A DNA stretch of 24,407 nucleotides from CAZWHE01 sp964633825 (GTDB lineage Bacteria; Planctomycetota; B15-G4; CAYZWU01): NCBI GenBank assembly GCA_964633825.1, contig CAZWHE010000048.1, positions 1 through 24,407 of the forward strand, written 5' to 3'. Made by a program: the position numbers and the translations under genes. Under the pieces are notes generated by a model. That model ran no database searches. It was not told where the DNA came from and saw nothing but the letters and a program-made list of their open reading frames with translations. Positions 15,028-23,534 of this stretch are shown in pieces. How positions within the stretch are numbered: the first letter of the stretch is position 1; each line of letters opens with the position of its first letter.

Positions 15028-16392
15028 TTACTTGCCGATACAGAACCGAGAAAAAACAGCGTTCAGCAGTTCTTCGGATGCTGTATCTCCCGATTGCGTG
15101 GCGGCGGAAAGACCGCCGAGGCTGCTGAAGGCATCCCTGATCTCCATGGCGACAAGCTCCACGCCCGAGATCCAGTCTTCTTCCAGCGCCCTGTCCACGG
15201 CATGAAGGGCGTTTTTGATTCTTATTGCATAACCGGCATCGAGGGCAGCGGTCCCCGGGCTCCTCGGTTCGGGCAGAGCCCGCTTCACGGAATCGAGCAT
15301 TTTTTCCAAGCCCTGACCGGCCAGCACCGAAATCGAGTGAACAACCCCGGGCAATGCAACATCCTTCCAGGAAGGATCGATTCCGAGATCGGCCTTGTTC
15401 AACAGGAAAACCCGGGCACGATCCCCGTAAAAGCGTGTGAGCCCCGAAAGGAGCTTCCTGTCAAAGGGGCGTGATCCATCAAGGAGTACGAGACAGACCT
15501 GAATCCGCCCCATCAACCCCGCCAGGTTGGCCACGGCCAGACGCTCCAGGGGATCTTGCGTCTCTGTCACCCCGGGCGCATCATAAAGGCGGAAGGCCGT
15601 CTCTGTTCTGTGAACCTCGCCTCTGATCAGGTCGCGCGTGGTTCCGGGCACAGAGGAGATGATGACCCTTTTCCCCGGTACAAGAGATTTAAAAAGTGAA
15701 GACTTGCCTGCGTTTGGAGGACCGAGAATAACCACACCGGGTAGATCGCTCTGCGGCTTCCGGCGGCCGAGCATGTCCAGAACCCCGCGGAGATCGTTCC
15801 CGGACTCGACAAGTTCCTCTCTGAGGCTCTCTTCGTCGAACGATTCGGTGTCCTCGTCTGTAAAGTCGATATACGCTTCGATATCGGCAAGAATCCCGAG
15901 CAGGCGATCCCGCGCTGCTGCAGCTTCGCGGGAAGGACGCCCCTTCAAACGTTCCATGGCTGCCGCTCTCTGTTCGTCGGAGCGGCTCTCGATCAGAGAG
16001 AGAACACCCTCCACTTGGACTTCATCGATCCGGCCGTTCAGGAAAGCTCTTCGCGTAAACTCTCCCGGGCCGGCAAGGCGGGCCCCGAGCCGGAGACACT
16101 CGGCCAGAACGGCCCGGACGAGCGGACCTGAACCCGGAATATGGAACTCCACCATATCTTCGACCGTGTAGGAGAAAGGCCGGCGCATCACCAGAAGCCC
16201 GGCGCATACCGACCTTCCGCCGGGAAGAGCGAGCTCCGTTTCGGGAGCGGAAAAACCTTTGAGATTACCGGGGCGAGGTCCGCTCCCGATGAGATCGTCT
16301 GCAATCGAAATGGCGCCCTGTCCGCTCATCCGGACGACAGCGGTGAAACTTTTTCCCGGAGCAGTCGCAACCGCAGCAATGGTGTCGTCCAC
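15028..16392 (-). CDS. mnmE: tRNA uridine-5-carboxymethylaminomethyl modification GTPase MnmE
   Basis: With MnmG, MnmE installs the cmnm5 group on wobble U34 of several tRNAs, using methylene-tetrahydrofolate. This 454-aa protein has the usual length and domain order. The N-terminal folate-binding domain contains YTVEDMVEFHIPGSGPL and GEFTRRAFLNGRIDEVQ. Helical regions flank a G domain with G1 GPPNAGKS (224-231), PGTTRD (249-254), DAPG (271-274) and NKAD (332-335). The C-terminus is the family's CIGK, with Cys451. HIPGSG in place of the common HCHGG is a style I associate with Planctomycetota. The GTG start has GGGAG seven bases upstream. It follows yidC by 64 bases; mnmG is not in the window. 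Confidence 0.96.
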   Translation of the reverse strand: MDDTIAAVATAPGKSFTAVVRMSGQGAISIADDLIGSGPRPGNLKGFSAPETELALPGGRSVCAGLLVMRRPFSYTVEDMVEFHIPGSGPLVRAVLAECLRLGARLAGPGEFTRRAFLNGRIDEVQVEGVLSLIESRSDEQRAAAMERLKGRPSREAAAARDRLLGILADIEAYIDFTDEDTESFDEESLREELVESGNDLRGVLDMLGRRKPQSDLPGVVILGPPNAGKSSLFKSLVPGKRVIISSVPGTTRDLIRGEVHRTETAFRLYDAPGVTETQDPLERLAVANLAGLMGRIQVCLVLLDGSRPFDRKLLSGLTRFYGDRARVFLLNKADLGIDPSWKDVALPGVVHSISVLAGQGLEKMLDSVKRALPEPRSPGTAALDAGYAIRIKNALHAVDRALEEDWISGVELVAMEIRDAFSSLGGLSAATQSGDTASEELLNAVFSRFCIGK

Positions 16393-16456
16393 GGAAAATC
16401 TCCCTCACGGGACTTGGCTCGATGGTCTCAACGGGCGCGCTTCAGCGAGCCCGGCG

Positions 16457-18454
16457 TCATTTGGATTTGGCAGAAGACTTCGTTTTTACGACGGGTTTTG
16501 TACGAGCTGCGGGCTTTGTATTGACGGCGGACTCAGCACCTGCCGTTCCCGCAACGGGAAACTTTTTGCGGATCACCTTGTACTCAACAATGGTGATGAG
16601 GTTGGACGTCATCCAGTAGAGAGAGAGCCCGGACGCATAGTTATAGAGGATAAAGAGAAAGAAGAAGGGCATGAACATCATCATCTTCTGCGTCTGCTGC
16701 GCCTGCGGGTCGGCGGGCTTGGGCATCATCTTCTGCTGAAAAAAGAAGGCGAGAGTCATGAGGAGCGGCAGAACGTTCAGTGTGTCCCCCACCAGAGGCA
16801 GCGAAAACGGAATGGGAAGGGCATCGGGCATGGAGAGGTCCTTGATCCAGAAGCAGAAGGAGGAGTGCCTCAGCTCGAAAGAAGTCCTGAGCACCTGGAA
16901 CAGACCGATGAACACCGGAAACTGCAAAAAAATCAGGAGGCAGCCCATGAGGGGGGGCGAGACGCCGTGCTCCTTCATCAGCTTCATCTGCGCTTCGTTG
17001 TACTTCTTCTTGTTGTTCTTGAACTTCTTCTTCAGCTCGTCCAGCTTAGGTTTGAGCTTGCCCATCTTCTGTGAATATTTGTTCATGCTCACCTGCTGCG
17101 TTCGATTGAGGGGGTAAAGGATCCCCTTGACAACAAAGGTGAGCAGAATGATGGCAAAGCCCCAGTTCCCGACGAGCGAATAGAAGAGCTTCAGGATCCA
17201 GATGAGGCTTTTGTTGATCCAGGCGAAGGTTTTTCCGTAACTCTTCTCAATGAGGGGATAAAAAATATCGTACGGCTCCTGCCTGATCAGCTCCGCGTCC
17301 TTGGGTCCGGCAAAGAACATGAACTCCCTGTACGCCGCCTCCCCGGGCGGAGGCAGCGTCACGGCGAACCTCATCCCGGCGCTCACGTTGGTCACGGCTT
17401 CGCTATGAAGCTCGGCGAGCTTGCCCGAGCGGGGATCGGCGTTGTACTTCTTTCTAAACTCTTCGACGCCTTCTCTGAAATGCTCCGAGTTCTCGAGAGC
17501 CGAAAGAATGACCTGGCGGATGCGGACACGGCTTCCGTCAAGCGGCTTGAGGAGAAGGGCAAAGTAATTCGTCTCGAGCCCGGCGAATTCGAGCTCCGCT
17601 TTCTTGAGATTCAGGTCGAAGGGTTTGTTTTTCAAACCGTCGGCGTCGTTGGCGAGCAGCTCCCGCTGTGGGCCGGTCTCCCCCTCCGCCAGGGTCTGGA
17701 TAATGGCCGTCGGCGGCATGGTGAAGGCGGCGCGCTTCCTGTCCGAGATGCCCGAGATCCCTTCCATGACCAGGTTCAGAGTCTCTTTCCTGTCGGGATC
17801 TCTGTTCCTCACCTCGAATCCGACTTCGATATGATAGTCCTCTTCGTGAAAAGAAAATGTTTTTCTAAAAACAAGCCCGTCGGCAGTCTTCAGGATGAAG
17901 GCCACCCTCTGTGTCCCTCCACCCATTCCCGAGGATTCCCTTTCCCAAAGAGCCTCGTCGAGACTGTAACCTCTATCCGTCTTTCCACTCGTGATCCCCT
18001 TGAGCAGGAACGAGGGGGTGTTTTCTCGAACCTCCCCCAGGATTTCGAACCAGAAGTCGGGATCGTCCATCTTGGCCGGGTCCTTCTGCACTTCCGAATC
18101 GTTGTACAGGGTTTTGATCTTGAGCGACTTGAGGACAGCTCCCCTGTTGGAAAAAACCGCCCTGTAGATCCCGGTTTCGACAGTGACTTCTTCTTCGGAA
18201 ACGATATGGGTGGCCTCGAAAGAACCGGACGCCGGCGCCTGCTCCAAAGAGGACGGCTCCTCTATCAAGTCCGTCTCGTCTTCGATTACGGGATCTTCCG
18301 CCGAAGCACGGTCGCTCTCCAAAACCCCGTCTTCTGTTTCGACGGCCGGGGTCGGTTCCTGCAGAGGTTTTTTAGGAGGCGGAAAGAGAAGGGTATGGAC
18401 CCAGAGAAGGAGAAAACAGAGAAAAAGCCCCAGTAAAAGACGCTTGGATTGCAT
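16457..18454 (-). CDS. yidC: Membrane protein insertase YidC
   Basis: YidC inserts and folds inner-membrane proteins, alone or with SecYEG. This 665-aa protein has the Gram-negative layout. There is a first membrane helix (LLLGLFLCFLLLWVHTLLF, residues 6-24), an acidic linker, and a large periplasmic beta domain (about 80-390). The Oxa1-type core (about 410-630) contains NWGFAIILLTFVVKGILYPL, QFPVFIGLFQVLRTSFELRHSSFCFWIKDLS and SGLSLYWMTSNLITIVEYKVI. The lysine-rich tail (AARTKPVVKTKSSAKSK) probably contacts ribosomes. At the place of the groove arginine (Arg366 in E. coli, IVRGIMYPL) this protein has Lys443. The usual rpmH-rnpA genes are not upstream; it lies nine bases after a metallophosphoesterase gene. 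Confidence 0.96.
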   Translation of the reverse strand: MQSKRLLLGLFLCFLLLWVHTLLFPPPKKPLQEPTPAVETEDGVLESDRASAEDPVIEDETDLIEEPSSLEQAPASGSFEATHIVSEEEVTVETGIYRAVFSNRGAVLKSLKIKTLYNDSEVQKDPAKMDDPDFWFEILGEVRENTPSFLLKGITSGKTDRGYSLDEALWERESSGMGGGTQRVAFILKTADGLVFRKTFSFHEEDYHIEVGFEVRNRDPDRKETLNLVMEGISGISDRKRAAFTMPPTAIIQTLAEGETGPQRELLANDADGLKNKPFDLNLKKAELEFAGLETNYFALLLKPLDGSRVRIRQVILSALENSEHFREGVEEFRKKYNADPRSGKLAELHSEAVTNVSAGMRFAVTLPPPGEAAYREFMFFAGPKDAELIRQEPYDIFYPLIEKSYGKTFAWINKSLIWILKLFYSLVGNWGFAIILLTFVVKGILYPLNRTQQVSMNKYSQKMGKLKPKLDELKKKFKNNKKKYNEAQMKLMKEHGVSPPLMGCLLIFLQFPVFIGLFQVLRTSFELRHSSFCFWIKDLSMPDALPIPFSLPLVGDTLNVLPLLMTLAFFFQQKMMPKPADPQAQQTQKMMMFMPFFFLFILYNYASGLSLYWMTSNLITIVEYKVIRKKFPVAGTAGAESAVNTKPAARTKPVVKTKSSAKSK

Positions 18455-18463
18455 CGCGAACGA

Positions 18464-19216
18464 CTACTTTCCTTCTTTCAGCCGGGATGCCAGAAAAAGA
18501 GGCAGTATTCCCGTACCCACGATCTTCCCGAAGGTCTGATCGATATCGTATTCGACCCTGTGGAAATTGATGACCTGATCCTCAACCGTCACATAAGATG
18601 CTCTGGGATCTCCGTCCCGGGGCTGCCCCACACTTCCCACGTTGACAATGGCCCGGTTTCCCTCTGTCAGGGAAAAACCATTCCCCAACTCGTCAGGAGA
18701 AAGAAAACGCGGATTCTCCAGAAAAACCCCGGGAAGATGGGAATGACCGATGAAACAGACCGGCCTGTCGACGAGCTCGAAAAGGGCCGCCATCTTTTCC
18801 CTGTCGTAGACATCGTCGGAGATGACATATTCATGAACGCGGTCCCGCGGTGATCCATGAACGAGTTGGAATTCATCGGTGCGGATGATATCGGGCAAAC
18901 CGGCGATATAGTCCCAGCACATCCGATTTTCTTCCCTGGAAAAACGGTCGGAATTGAGCTGGTCCCGGGTCCAATCGAGCGCCTTCCGCGCCTGGAGATT
19001 GAAATCTTCTGCGGAATAGAGAACAGCTTCTTCATGATTTCCACGGATACATCCCTTGAAAGAACGAGCCATGTCGAGGCATTCTCTTGGATTGGGACCA
19101 TATCCGATGACATCACCCAGGCAGTAAATATTCTTGATCCCGCGCTTCTTGACGTGAGCCAGGACCGCTTTCAGGGCTTCTTGATTGCCGTGAATATCAG
19201 AAAGAATGGCCAGCAT
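18464..19216 (-). CDS. Calcineurin-like metallophosphoesterase (YfcE/MJ0936-type)
   Basis: This 250-aa soluble phosphodiesterase has the complete two-metal motif set. DIHGN gives Asp7 and His9, GDVIGYGPNP gives Asp35, and GNHE gives Asn60 and His61. VHGSPRD gives His120 and GHSH gives His158 and His160. Small proteins of this family hydrolyse phosphodiester or phosphomonoester bonds in vitro, and their cellular substrates are mostly unknown. The start codon lies inside the end of the Trm112-like gene (20-base overlap), and yidC follows after nine bases, so it is part of that operon. A link to membrane or RNA metabolism is inference from context only. Confidence 0.9.
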   Translation of the reverse strand: MLAILSDIHGNQEALKAVLAHVKKRGIKNIYCLGDVIGYGPNPRECLDMARSFKGCIRGNHEEAVLYSAEDFNLQARKALDWTRDQLNSDRFSREENRMCWDYIAGLPDIIRTDEFQLVHGSPRDRVHEYVISDDVYDREKMAALFELVDRPVCFIGHSHLPGVFLENPRFLSPDELGNGFSLTEGNRAIVNVGSVGQPRDGDPRASYVTVEDQVINFHRVEYDIDQTFGKIVGTGILPLFLASRLKEGK

Positions 19217-19454
19217 CGTTGTTTTTCCGGTTTTCCGAATCCTGGGTGTTTGATTCTTCTGCTGATCGGTTCTCGGAACCCGAGCTTCCGTGTTGCAGGG
19301 CTTCGTTAGTAATCATTATCGGAATCCCATCCCGGACGGGATAATGCCGGTTGCACTTATTACATACCAATACCTCATCCTGAAGAACAACTTTTTCCTT
19401 GCAAAGAGGGCATGCCAGGATATCGAGAAGCTGTTCATCCGGAATGCGATCCAT
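19197..19454 (-). CDS. Trm112-like zinc-ribbon protein (UPF0434/YcaR type)
   Basis: This 85-aa protein has LLDILACPLCKEKVVLQDEV followed by LVCNKCNRHYPVRDGIPIMI. Its four zinc-binding cysteines are at 15, 18, 31 and 34. In eukaryotes and archaea Trm112 activates RNA and protein methyltransferases; the bacterial role is poorly known. After residue 52 the tail is a polar, serine- and asparagine-rich extension (SSGSENRSAEESNTQDSENRKNN), longer than the usual ~60-aa family size. I chose the ATG at 19454, where GGAAGG lies nine bases upstream. The frame is open further upstream but without conservation. It is the first gene of the operon with the phosphoesterase, yidC and mnmE. Confidence 0.88.
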   Translation of the reverse strand: MDRIPDEQLLDILACPLCKEKVVLQDEVLVCNKCNRHYPVRDGIPIMITNEALQHGSSGSENRSAEESNTQDSENRKNNDAGHSF

Positions 19455-19506
19455 TACAAAATCCCTTCCAAAAAACCATCTAACGGACGGGGGGCATAAA
19501 CGGAGC

Positions 19507-19535
19507 ATCATAGAACCCTGCGGAATACAAGTCAA
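19507..19535 (-). promoter_or_regulatory. Sigma-70 promoter of the trm112-MPE-yidC-mnmE operon
   Basis: On the minus strand TTGACT (19535-19530) and TATGAT (19512-19507) are separated by exactly 17 bases. Transcription would start near 19500, about 45 bases before the ATG at 19454. This is the best sigma-70 match in the window. Confidence 0.7.
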
Positions 19536-19673
19536 GGATTGTGAGGAACACCTAGACCGGATAAGATTCACCCCCGCAGACCGTTCGCTTTCGATCAGAG
19601 GCTGGACCGGGATACTCACTGCGAGATCCTATAACAGCTGAATCCGGCAGTCCACCGGTCAGAGAGAAACAAC

Positions 19674-21275
19674 ATGGAGCCAAGCCATAAACTCAAATGC
19701 AGGTTGATCATCCCCTTTTTGATTGCAGTGTTTTTCATATCGATTTCCTGCGGAGAAGAGAAGCAGCCCCGGACCGCATCGACTCCGAAAGAACCCCGGG
19801 TCCAGTGGTTTTGGAGAGACCGGCTTTCGCTTCGCCCTCAACCGCTGCCCCTGCCGCCTGATCGGCCCGGCACGCGCCGGACAGCGGAAGAGATATTCGA
19901 ACGATCGGCAAACCGCCCGCCGGCATCTCTCAACAGCGAAATCTCCGCATTGGCCGCATTAGGCGCAAGCGCTGTCCCTTTGTTACGGGAGCGGATCGAC
20001 GACAGCGAGAGAAACATCCGCTTTCTGGCTGTGGCGGCCCTGGGGCGCATGGGAGGACCCCACACGAGGGAGCCTCTTCTTCTAGCCTTGAGAGACGAAT
20101 GGAGCGCAACGGCGGTTGTCGCCGCCGACTGCGTCGCGGAAGTTGCCGCCGACTGCGTCGCCGAAGATGCCGCCGACTGCGTCGCCGAAGACGCCGCCGA
20201 CTGCGTCGCCGAAGATGCCGCCGGAAAACGGGACCTCTGGATCATTCCGCGCCTGATCAAGACGCTGGGTCCATTCCCTATCGACTTCAACCCCCATCTC
20301 ATGGTGCGCGTCAAGGCCGCCCGGGCGCTTCTGAATTTCGGCAATTATTCCGGCACACCTTTCCTGATCAAAATCCTGAAGGATAACACTCCGGCCGAAG
20401 ATCCCCGGCGGGAGTGGTTCAAGACCACCCAGCTCGCCTGGATCAAGGAGGAATCGTTAGATATTCTTTCCGAAGTGGTAGGTGAAGATTTCGGTTTCAG
20501 GATCGACGCCCCTCCCGTAAACCAGGCGGAAGCGGCTCGCAAGTTCGAAAAATGGTGGATCCACAACCGCCTCCGCCTTTGGGCGAACGCGCCGCCCCTC
20601 GACGATCCCCTTCTCGCTCAGGAGATCAACGATATCATCAATGGGCTCAATGCCTATCAGATACGAAACAAAGACTGCGCCCAGTACATGCTCCGTATGC
20701 TGGGGCCGCCCGTTTTTCCCTACCTGGCGAAAGCGCTGTCGAATGACGATTTTTACATCAGGTTTCACGCTCTCGATATAATCAGTGAGCTCGCCCATCT
20801 CTCCGGTCGTCAATCCGGGAGCTGGTCCGATCCGGTCCAAAAAAGCCTGAAAGACGAACACCCCGCCGTCCGGGCGCAGGCGTGCCGCGCCCTGGGCCTG
20901 CTCGGTCAGAATTCGTCAATCCCTTACCTGGAAGAGCTCCTCAGCGACGCCGATGGAGACGTGAGGCTGAAAGCGGTTGAAGCCCTCGGCTCCATCGGCG
21001 GGCAGAAAGCCGAAAAATGTCTGGAAGACCTTTTCTCCAACACCCCGCCCGGCCAGCTCCGCGTTGAAATTCTCGCCGCCCTGGCCAGGCATCAGCCGGA
21101 CAGGATCCATGACCTTGTGAACGTACTCTTGACCGAAGACCCGGTCCAACAGGACTGGGCCCTTCAGAAAGTCATATCTCTGACAGGCAAAGACTTCGAC
21201 TTTCCCCTGTCCGGTTCCAGAGAAGAGCGAGAGCGGGCTGCCGCCTCGATCAGCCGAGCTCTCAAAAATCTATAA
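19674..21275 (+). CDS. HEAT-repeat lipoprotein with internal octapeptide repeat
   Basis: This 533-aa exported protein has an unknown specific role. Residues 1-26 form a signal peptide (KCRLIIPFLIAVFFISIS) ending in Cys26, a likely lipidation site although the lipobox (SISC) is imperfect. A proline-rich linker follows. From about residue 90 to the end there are HEAT-type helical repeats, such as RNIRFLAVAALGRMGGPHTREPLLLAL, FYIRFHALDIISELA, PAVRAQACRALGLLGQNSSIPYLEELL and GDVRLKAVEALGSIGG. Such scaffolds bind protein partners. Residues 150-181 are four copies of AADCVAE(D/V), which stretch one repeat. The ATG at 19674 has only weak AGAGAG upstream. It is divergent from the trm112 operon and convergent with radC, with 13 bases between the stop codons. 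Confidence 0.87.
   Translation: MEPSHKLKCRLIIPFLIAVFFISISCGEEKQPRTASTPKEPRVQWFWRDRLSLRPQPLPLPPDRPGTRRTAEEIFERSANRPPASLNSEISALAALGASAVPLLRERIDDSERNIRFLAVAALGRMGGPHTREPLLLALRDEWSATAVVAADCVAEVAADCVAEDAADCVAEDAADCVAEDAAGKRDLWIIPRLIKTLGPFPIDFNPHLMVRVKAARALLNFGNYSGTPFLIKILKDNTPAEDPRREWFKTTQLAWIKEESLDILSEVVGEDFGFRIDAPPVNQAEAARKFEKWWIHNRLRLWANAPPLDDPLLAQEINDIINGLNAYQIRNKDCAQYMLRMLGPPVFPYLAKALSNDDFYIRFHALDIISELAHLSGRQSGSWSDPVQKSLKDEHPAVRAQACRALGLLGQNSSIPYLEELLSDADGDVRLKAVEALGSIGGQKAEKCLEDLFSNTPPGQLRVEILAALARHQPDRIHDLVNVLLTEDPVQQDWALQKVISLTGKDFDFPLSGSREERERAAASISRALKNL
20121..20216 (+). repeat. 24-bp tandem repeat, four copies, in the HEAT lipoprotein gene
   Basis: Four head-to-tail 24-bp units start at 20121, 20145, 20169 and 20193, each encoding AADCVAE plus D or V. 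Copies 2-4 differ only at the last base (T/C); copy 1 has two further changes. A partial fifth unit (GCCGCCG) follows. Near identity at silent positions points to recent slippage. The unit length keeps the frame. Confidence 0.95.
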
Positions 21276-21288
21276 CGCTTCACCTCGC

Positions 21289-21975
21289 TCACCAATCGAT
21301 CAGGCAGTGTTCCCTGAAAGAAACGAACCGGCCGTCGCCCAGGACCACGTGATCGAGCAGATGGATGCCGATGAGCCGTCCCGCTTCTTTCAACCTTTTC
21401 GTGACTTCAAAATCCTCGCACGACGGAGTGGGATCGCCCGAGGGATGATTGTGAACGGCCAAAATCGATCCGGCCGATTCCCTGATGGCCGAGTTAAAAA
21501 CTTCTCTGGGATGTACGATCGATGCGGTCAATGAACCTTCGGAAACGCGGATCTCCCGCATCATCCTGTGTTTACTGTCAAGAAGAAGAATGAGAAAGAC
21601 TTCCTTCTTTAAATCTCTCAAGCGAAAGTGAAAATGATCGAAAACATCGCGGCTGCACTTGATCCGGTCTCCCGGAGCCAGCCGCGCTTCGCTGAGCCGC
21701 CCGGCCAAGGCAACGACCGCCTGGAGCCTGGCGGCCCGCGCAGGACCGATCCCGTTGAATGACATCATCTCGCCGGCACTCGCGAGAGCGAGACGGCGGA
21801 GCCCCCCGGCACGCCTGAGAAGCCGCCGCGCGATTTCCCGGACATTGTTGTTTCGCGTCCCGCTTCCAAGAACGAGCGCCACCAGCTCGGCGTCATCGAG
21901 GCTTTCCGGGCCGGACGCGAGGATCTTCTCCCTCGGCCGGCGGCCTTCCTTGTTTTTGCGCTCAGCTCGCCCCAT
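21289..21975 (-). CDS. radC: RadC/UPF0758 family JAB-domain protein
   Basis: This 228-aa protein has the family's two parts. The N-terminal helix-hairpin-helix-like region contains LDDAELVALVLGSGTRNNNVREIARRLL and FNGIGPARAARLQAVVAL. The C-terminal JAB/MPN domain has the metal-binding HNHPSGDPTPSCEDFEVTKRL and DHVVLGDG. The name comes from an old DNA-repair phenotype now known not to belong to radC. The family is presumed to be metal-dependent and its substrate is unknown. The start is an ATG at 21975 with GGTGG just upstream. It lies 100 bases after the NPCBM gene on the same strand and faces the HEAT lipoprotein gene. Confidence 0.94.
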   Translation of the reverse strand: MGRAERKNKEGRRPREKILASGPESLDDAELVALVLGSGTRNNNVREIARRLLRRAGGLRRLALASAGEMMSFNGIGPARAARLQAVVALAGRLSEARLAPGDRIKCSRDVFDHFHFRLRDLKKEVFLILLLDSKHRMMREIRVSEGSLTASIVHPREVFNSAIRESAGSILAVHNHPSGDPTPSCEDFEVTKRLKEAGRLIGIHLLDHVVLGDGRFVSFREHCLIDW

Positions 21976-22075
21976 GAGCCACCTGCATCATCGAACGACC
22001 CTTTCCGTCGATAGGGCAGAATCACCGTTTTGATGAAACAAACCGCTGAGGCATGACGGAGGCCGGCCGGAAAGG

Positions 22076-23308
22076 TTACTTCGGCCGGACGAGGATCGCG
22101 TGCCCCCAGAAACCGCGGTCGCCGCTGTCAAAAGCATCGGCGAAATCGGCCTCCAGAACGAGACGCTCGGCGCCTTGCAGAGGGATGGAAGGAAGGAATA
22201 GCGCTCCGTCTCCACCTCGGAGCACGGGGCTTTCAAAAGCTTTCACGCCGTCGACGATAACGCGGAACACCATCGATCCGCGGGCACGCAGAGCGAGCAC
22301 TTCGTTTGAAATCCCGACACAGGAAATGAACGATTCATACTCGCCTTTTAATTCGTATGTGAGCGCGCACCGGGAATGAACCCCGAGCCCTTTGGCCAGA
22401 CGCGTTCGCCCACAGGAGAGATTTCTCCCGGTCACGGACCCGTCTCGCCGCCAGGGATAGAGAAAATCATCGGGCTTGCCGAGGAAAGGTGTTTCTTCAA
22501 CTTCGACGGGATCGATGTCGCTGAGATAGACCGCCCTTGGACGCCGGAACGCGATTGAGTCGATTGCGCCGATGGGAATCGACAGGTTCTCCTGATGAAA
22601 CCCCTTTAAAACGAGACGGTTTTGGCTGATCCCGACAAAATTACCGGATATTTTCCCCGTTTCTTCGGCCATGAGAACAATGCATTCTCTCTTTTGAAGT
22701 GATTGATCGAGATCCGACGCAATCACGACCGCATTCAATCGATCAAAGGCAAACTCCACGAGCCCCAGGCTGCACTGAAACGAGAGACCTTTATCTGAAA
22801 AAGCGTCAACCGTGCCGCGAATGAAATCCTCGCCGAAGCCGACCTCCCCTTTTTGGTAAAGGATATCCTCTTTTTTCGAGAGAGGATAACGTCCGAAATC
22901 AGCCGGAACATCGGGATGGCCGGGGATAAAAAGGCGGACAGAATCGATGGGCAGTTTGAGGATGCCGAGCCGGGGGTGATCGAGAACCATGGTCTCATTA
23001 TCCCCGCCGGAGAGTGCGCCGACGAGATAGTCGCCACAGGAGAGCAAGATACCGGCGGGAAATCTTTTTCCCGAAGGGAAGCTCTTGGCCGAAGCTTCGT
23101 CCCGGCCCGGGAAGGTCATCAAATGGACCCTGTCGAGCTCGATGGCGATACGCTTCTTGTCGAGCCGGAGGGCAAGGGACATCTCTCCCTCCATACCGAT
23201 AAGGTTTCCTTTGTGACAGGCGCCGTCCAGAGTGAAGACCTCGACATCACCGGCCAGGAGAGAGCACCAAAGCAGAGCAAGCGAAATATATGAAGCCATG
23301 GGCAGCAT
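22076..23308 (-). CDS. Exported NPCBM-domain protein with repeated small beta domains
   Basis: This 410-aa protein has a likely signal peptide (MASYISLALLWCSLLAG). Residues about 24-255 contain roughly four beta units of the form 'DG..x.G.L....G.L.L......LPL..I..I.F', for example VEVFTLDGACHKGNL, GILLSCGDYLVGALSG, FIRGTVDAFSDKGLSF and KISGNFVGISQNRLVL. Residues about 260-409 are an NPCBM/NEW2-type carbohydrate-binding module, with KGLGVHSRCALTYELKG, RVIVDGVKAFES, AERLVLEADFADAF and the terminal DRGFWGHAILV. This design is frequent in Planctomycetota. It probably binds glycans at the cell surface; no enzyme domain is visible. The start could be ATG 23308 or ATG 23299 (MASY); neither has a ribosome binding site. 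Confidence 0.83.
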   Translation of the reverse strand: MLPMASYISLALLWCSLLAGDVEVFTLDGACHKGNLIGMEGEMSLALRLDKKRIAIELDRVHLMTFPGRDEASAKSFPSGKRFPAGILLSCGDYLVGALSGGDNETMVLDHPRLGILKLPIDSVRLFIPGHPDVPADFGRYPLSKKEDILYQKGEVGFGEDFIRGTVDAFSDKGLSFQCSLGLVEFAFDRLNAVVIASDLDQSLQKRECIVLMAEETGKISGNFVGISQNRLVLKGFHQENLSIPIGAIDSIAFRRPRAVYLSDIDPVEVEETPFLGKPDDFLYPWRRDGSVTGRNLSCGRTRLAKGLGVHSRCALTYELKGEYESFISCVGISNEVLALRARGSMVFRVIVDGVKAFESPVLRGGDGALFLPSIPLQGAERLVLEADFADAFDSGDRGFWGHAILVRPK

Positions 23309-23328
23309 TATAGGGGCCGGTTATTCAA
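23307..23328 (-). promoter_or_regulatory. Possible promoter overlapping the NPCBM start
   Basis: Reading the minus strand, a TTGTTT-type -35 and a perfect TATAAT (23312-23307) lie 16 bases apart, and the TATAATG contains the ATG at 23308. A transcript would begin near 23300, beside the ATG at 23299, giving a leaderless message. The match may be chance. Confidence 0.3.
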
Positions 23329-23345
23329 AAACAAGGAGAGGAGCG

Positions 23346-23356
23346 ATTGTTCGAAT
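23346..23356. repeat. 11-bp motif ATTGTTCGAAT, inverted partner at 23605
   Basis: It is the exact reverse complement of 23605-23615. It lies about 190 bases upstream of the sigma-54 promoter, within the range of an activator site. Overlapping it is TGTTC-N8-GAACA (23349-23366). Confidence 0.4.
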
Positions 23357-23534
23357 AGGAGAACATTCATTTAATGCTTTCTCTCGCATGCCAATCTGAC
23401 AGCAACGGCCCCCGACCCCCTCTTCGCCCTGTCACTTTGGCATTCCACGGTGAACCGATTCCTTCTCATTTCCATCATGAGCTCCTAACTCTGCTTCAAA
23501 GAAAGAGATGCGATTCCAGAAGAGACAGCCTGAT

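Noticed and set aside
20121..20216. Short repeat array considered as CRISPR
   Set aside because: Units are head to tail with no spacers and lie inside a coding frame.
19838..20344. Minus-strand frame encoding a repetitive SAASSATQ-type protein through the 24-bp repeat
   Set aside because: The plus-strand frame has a signal peptide and HEAT repeats on both sides of the array. The antisense frame is repetitive only because the DNA repeat is a multiple of three.
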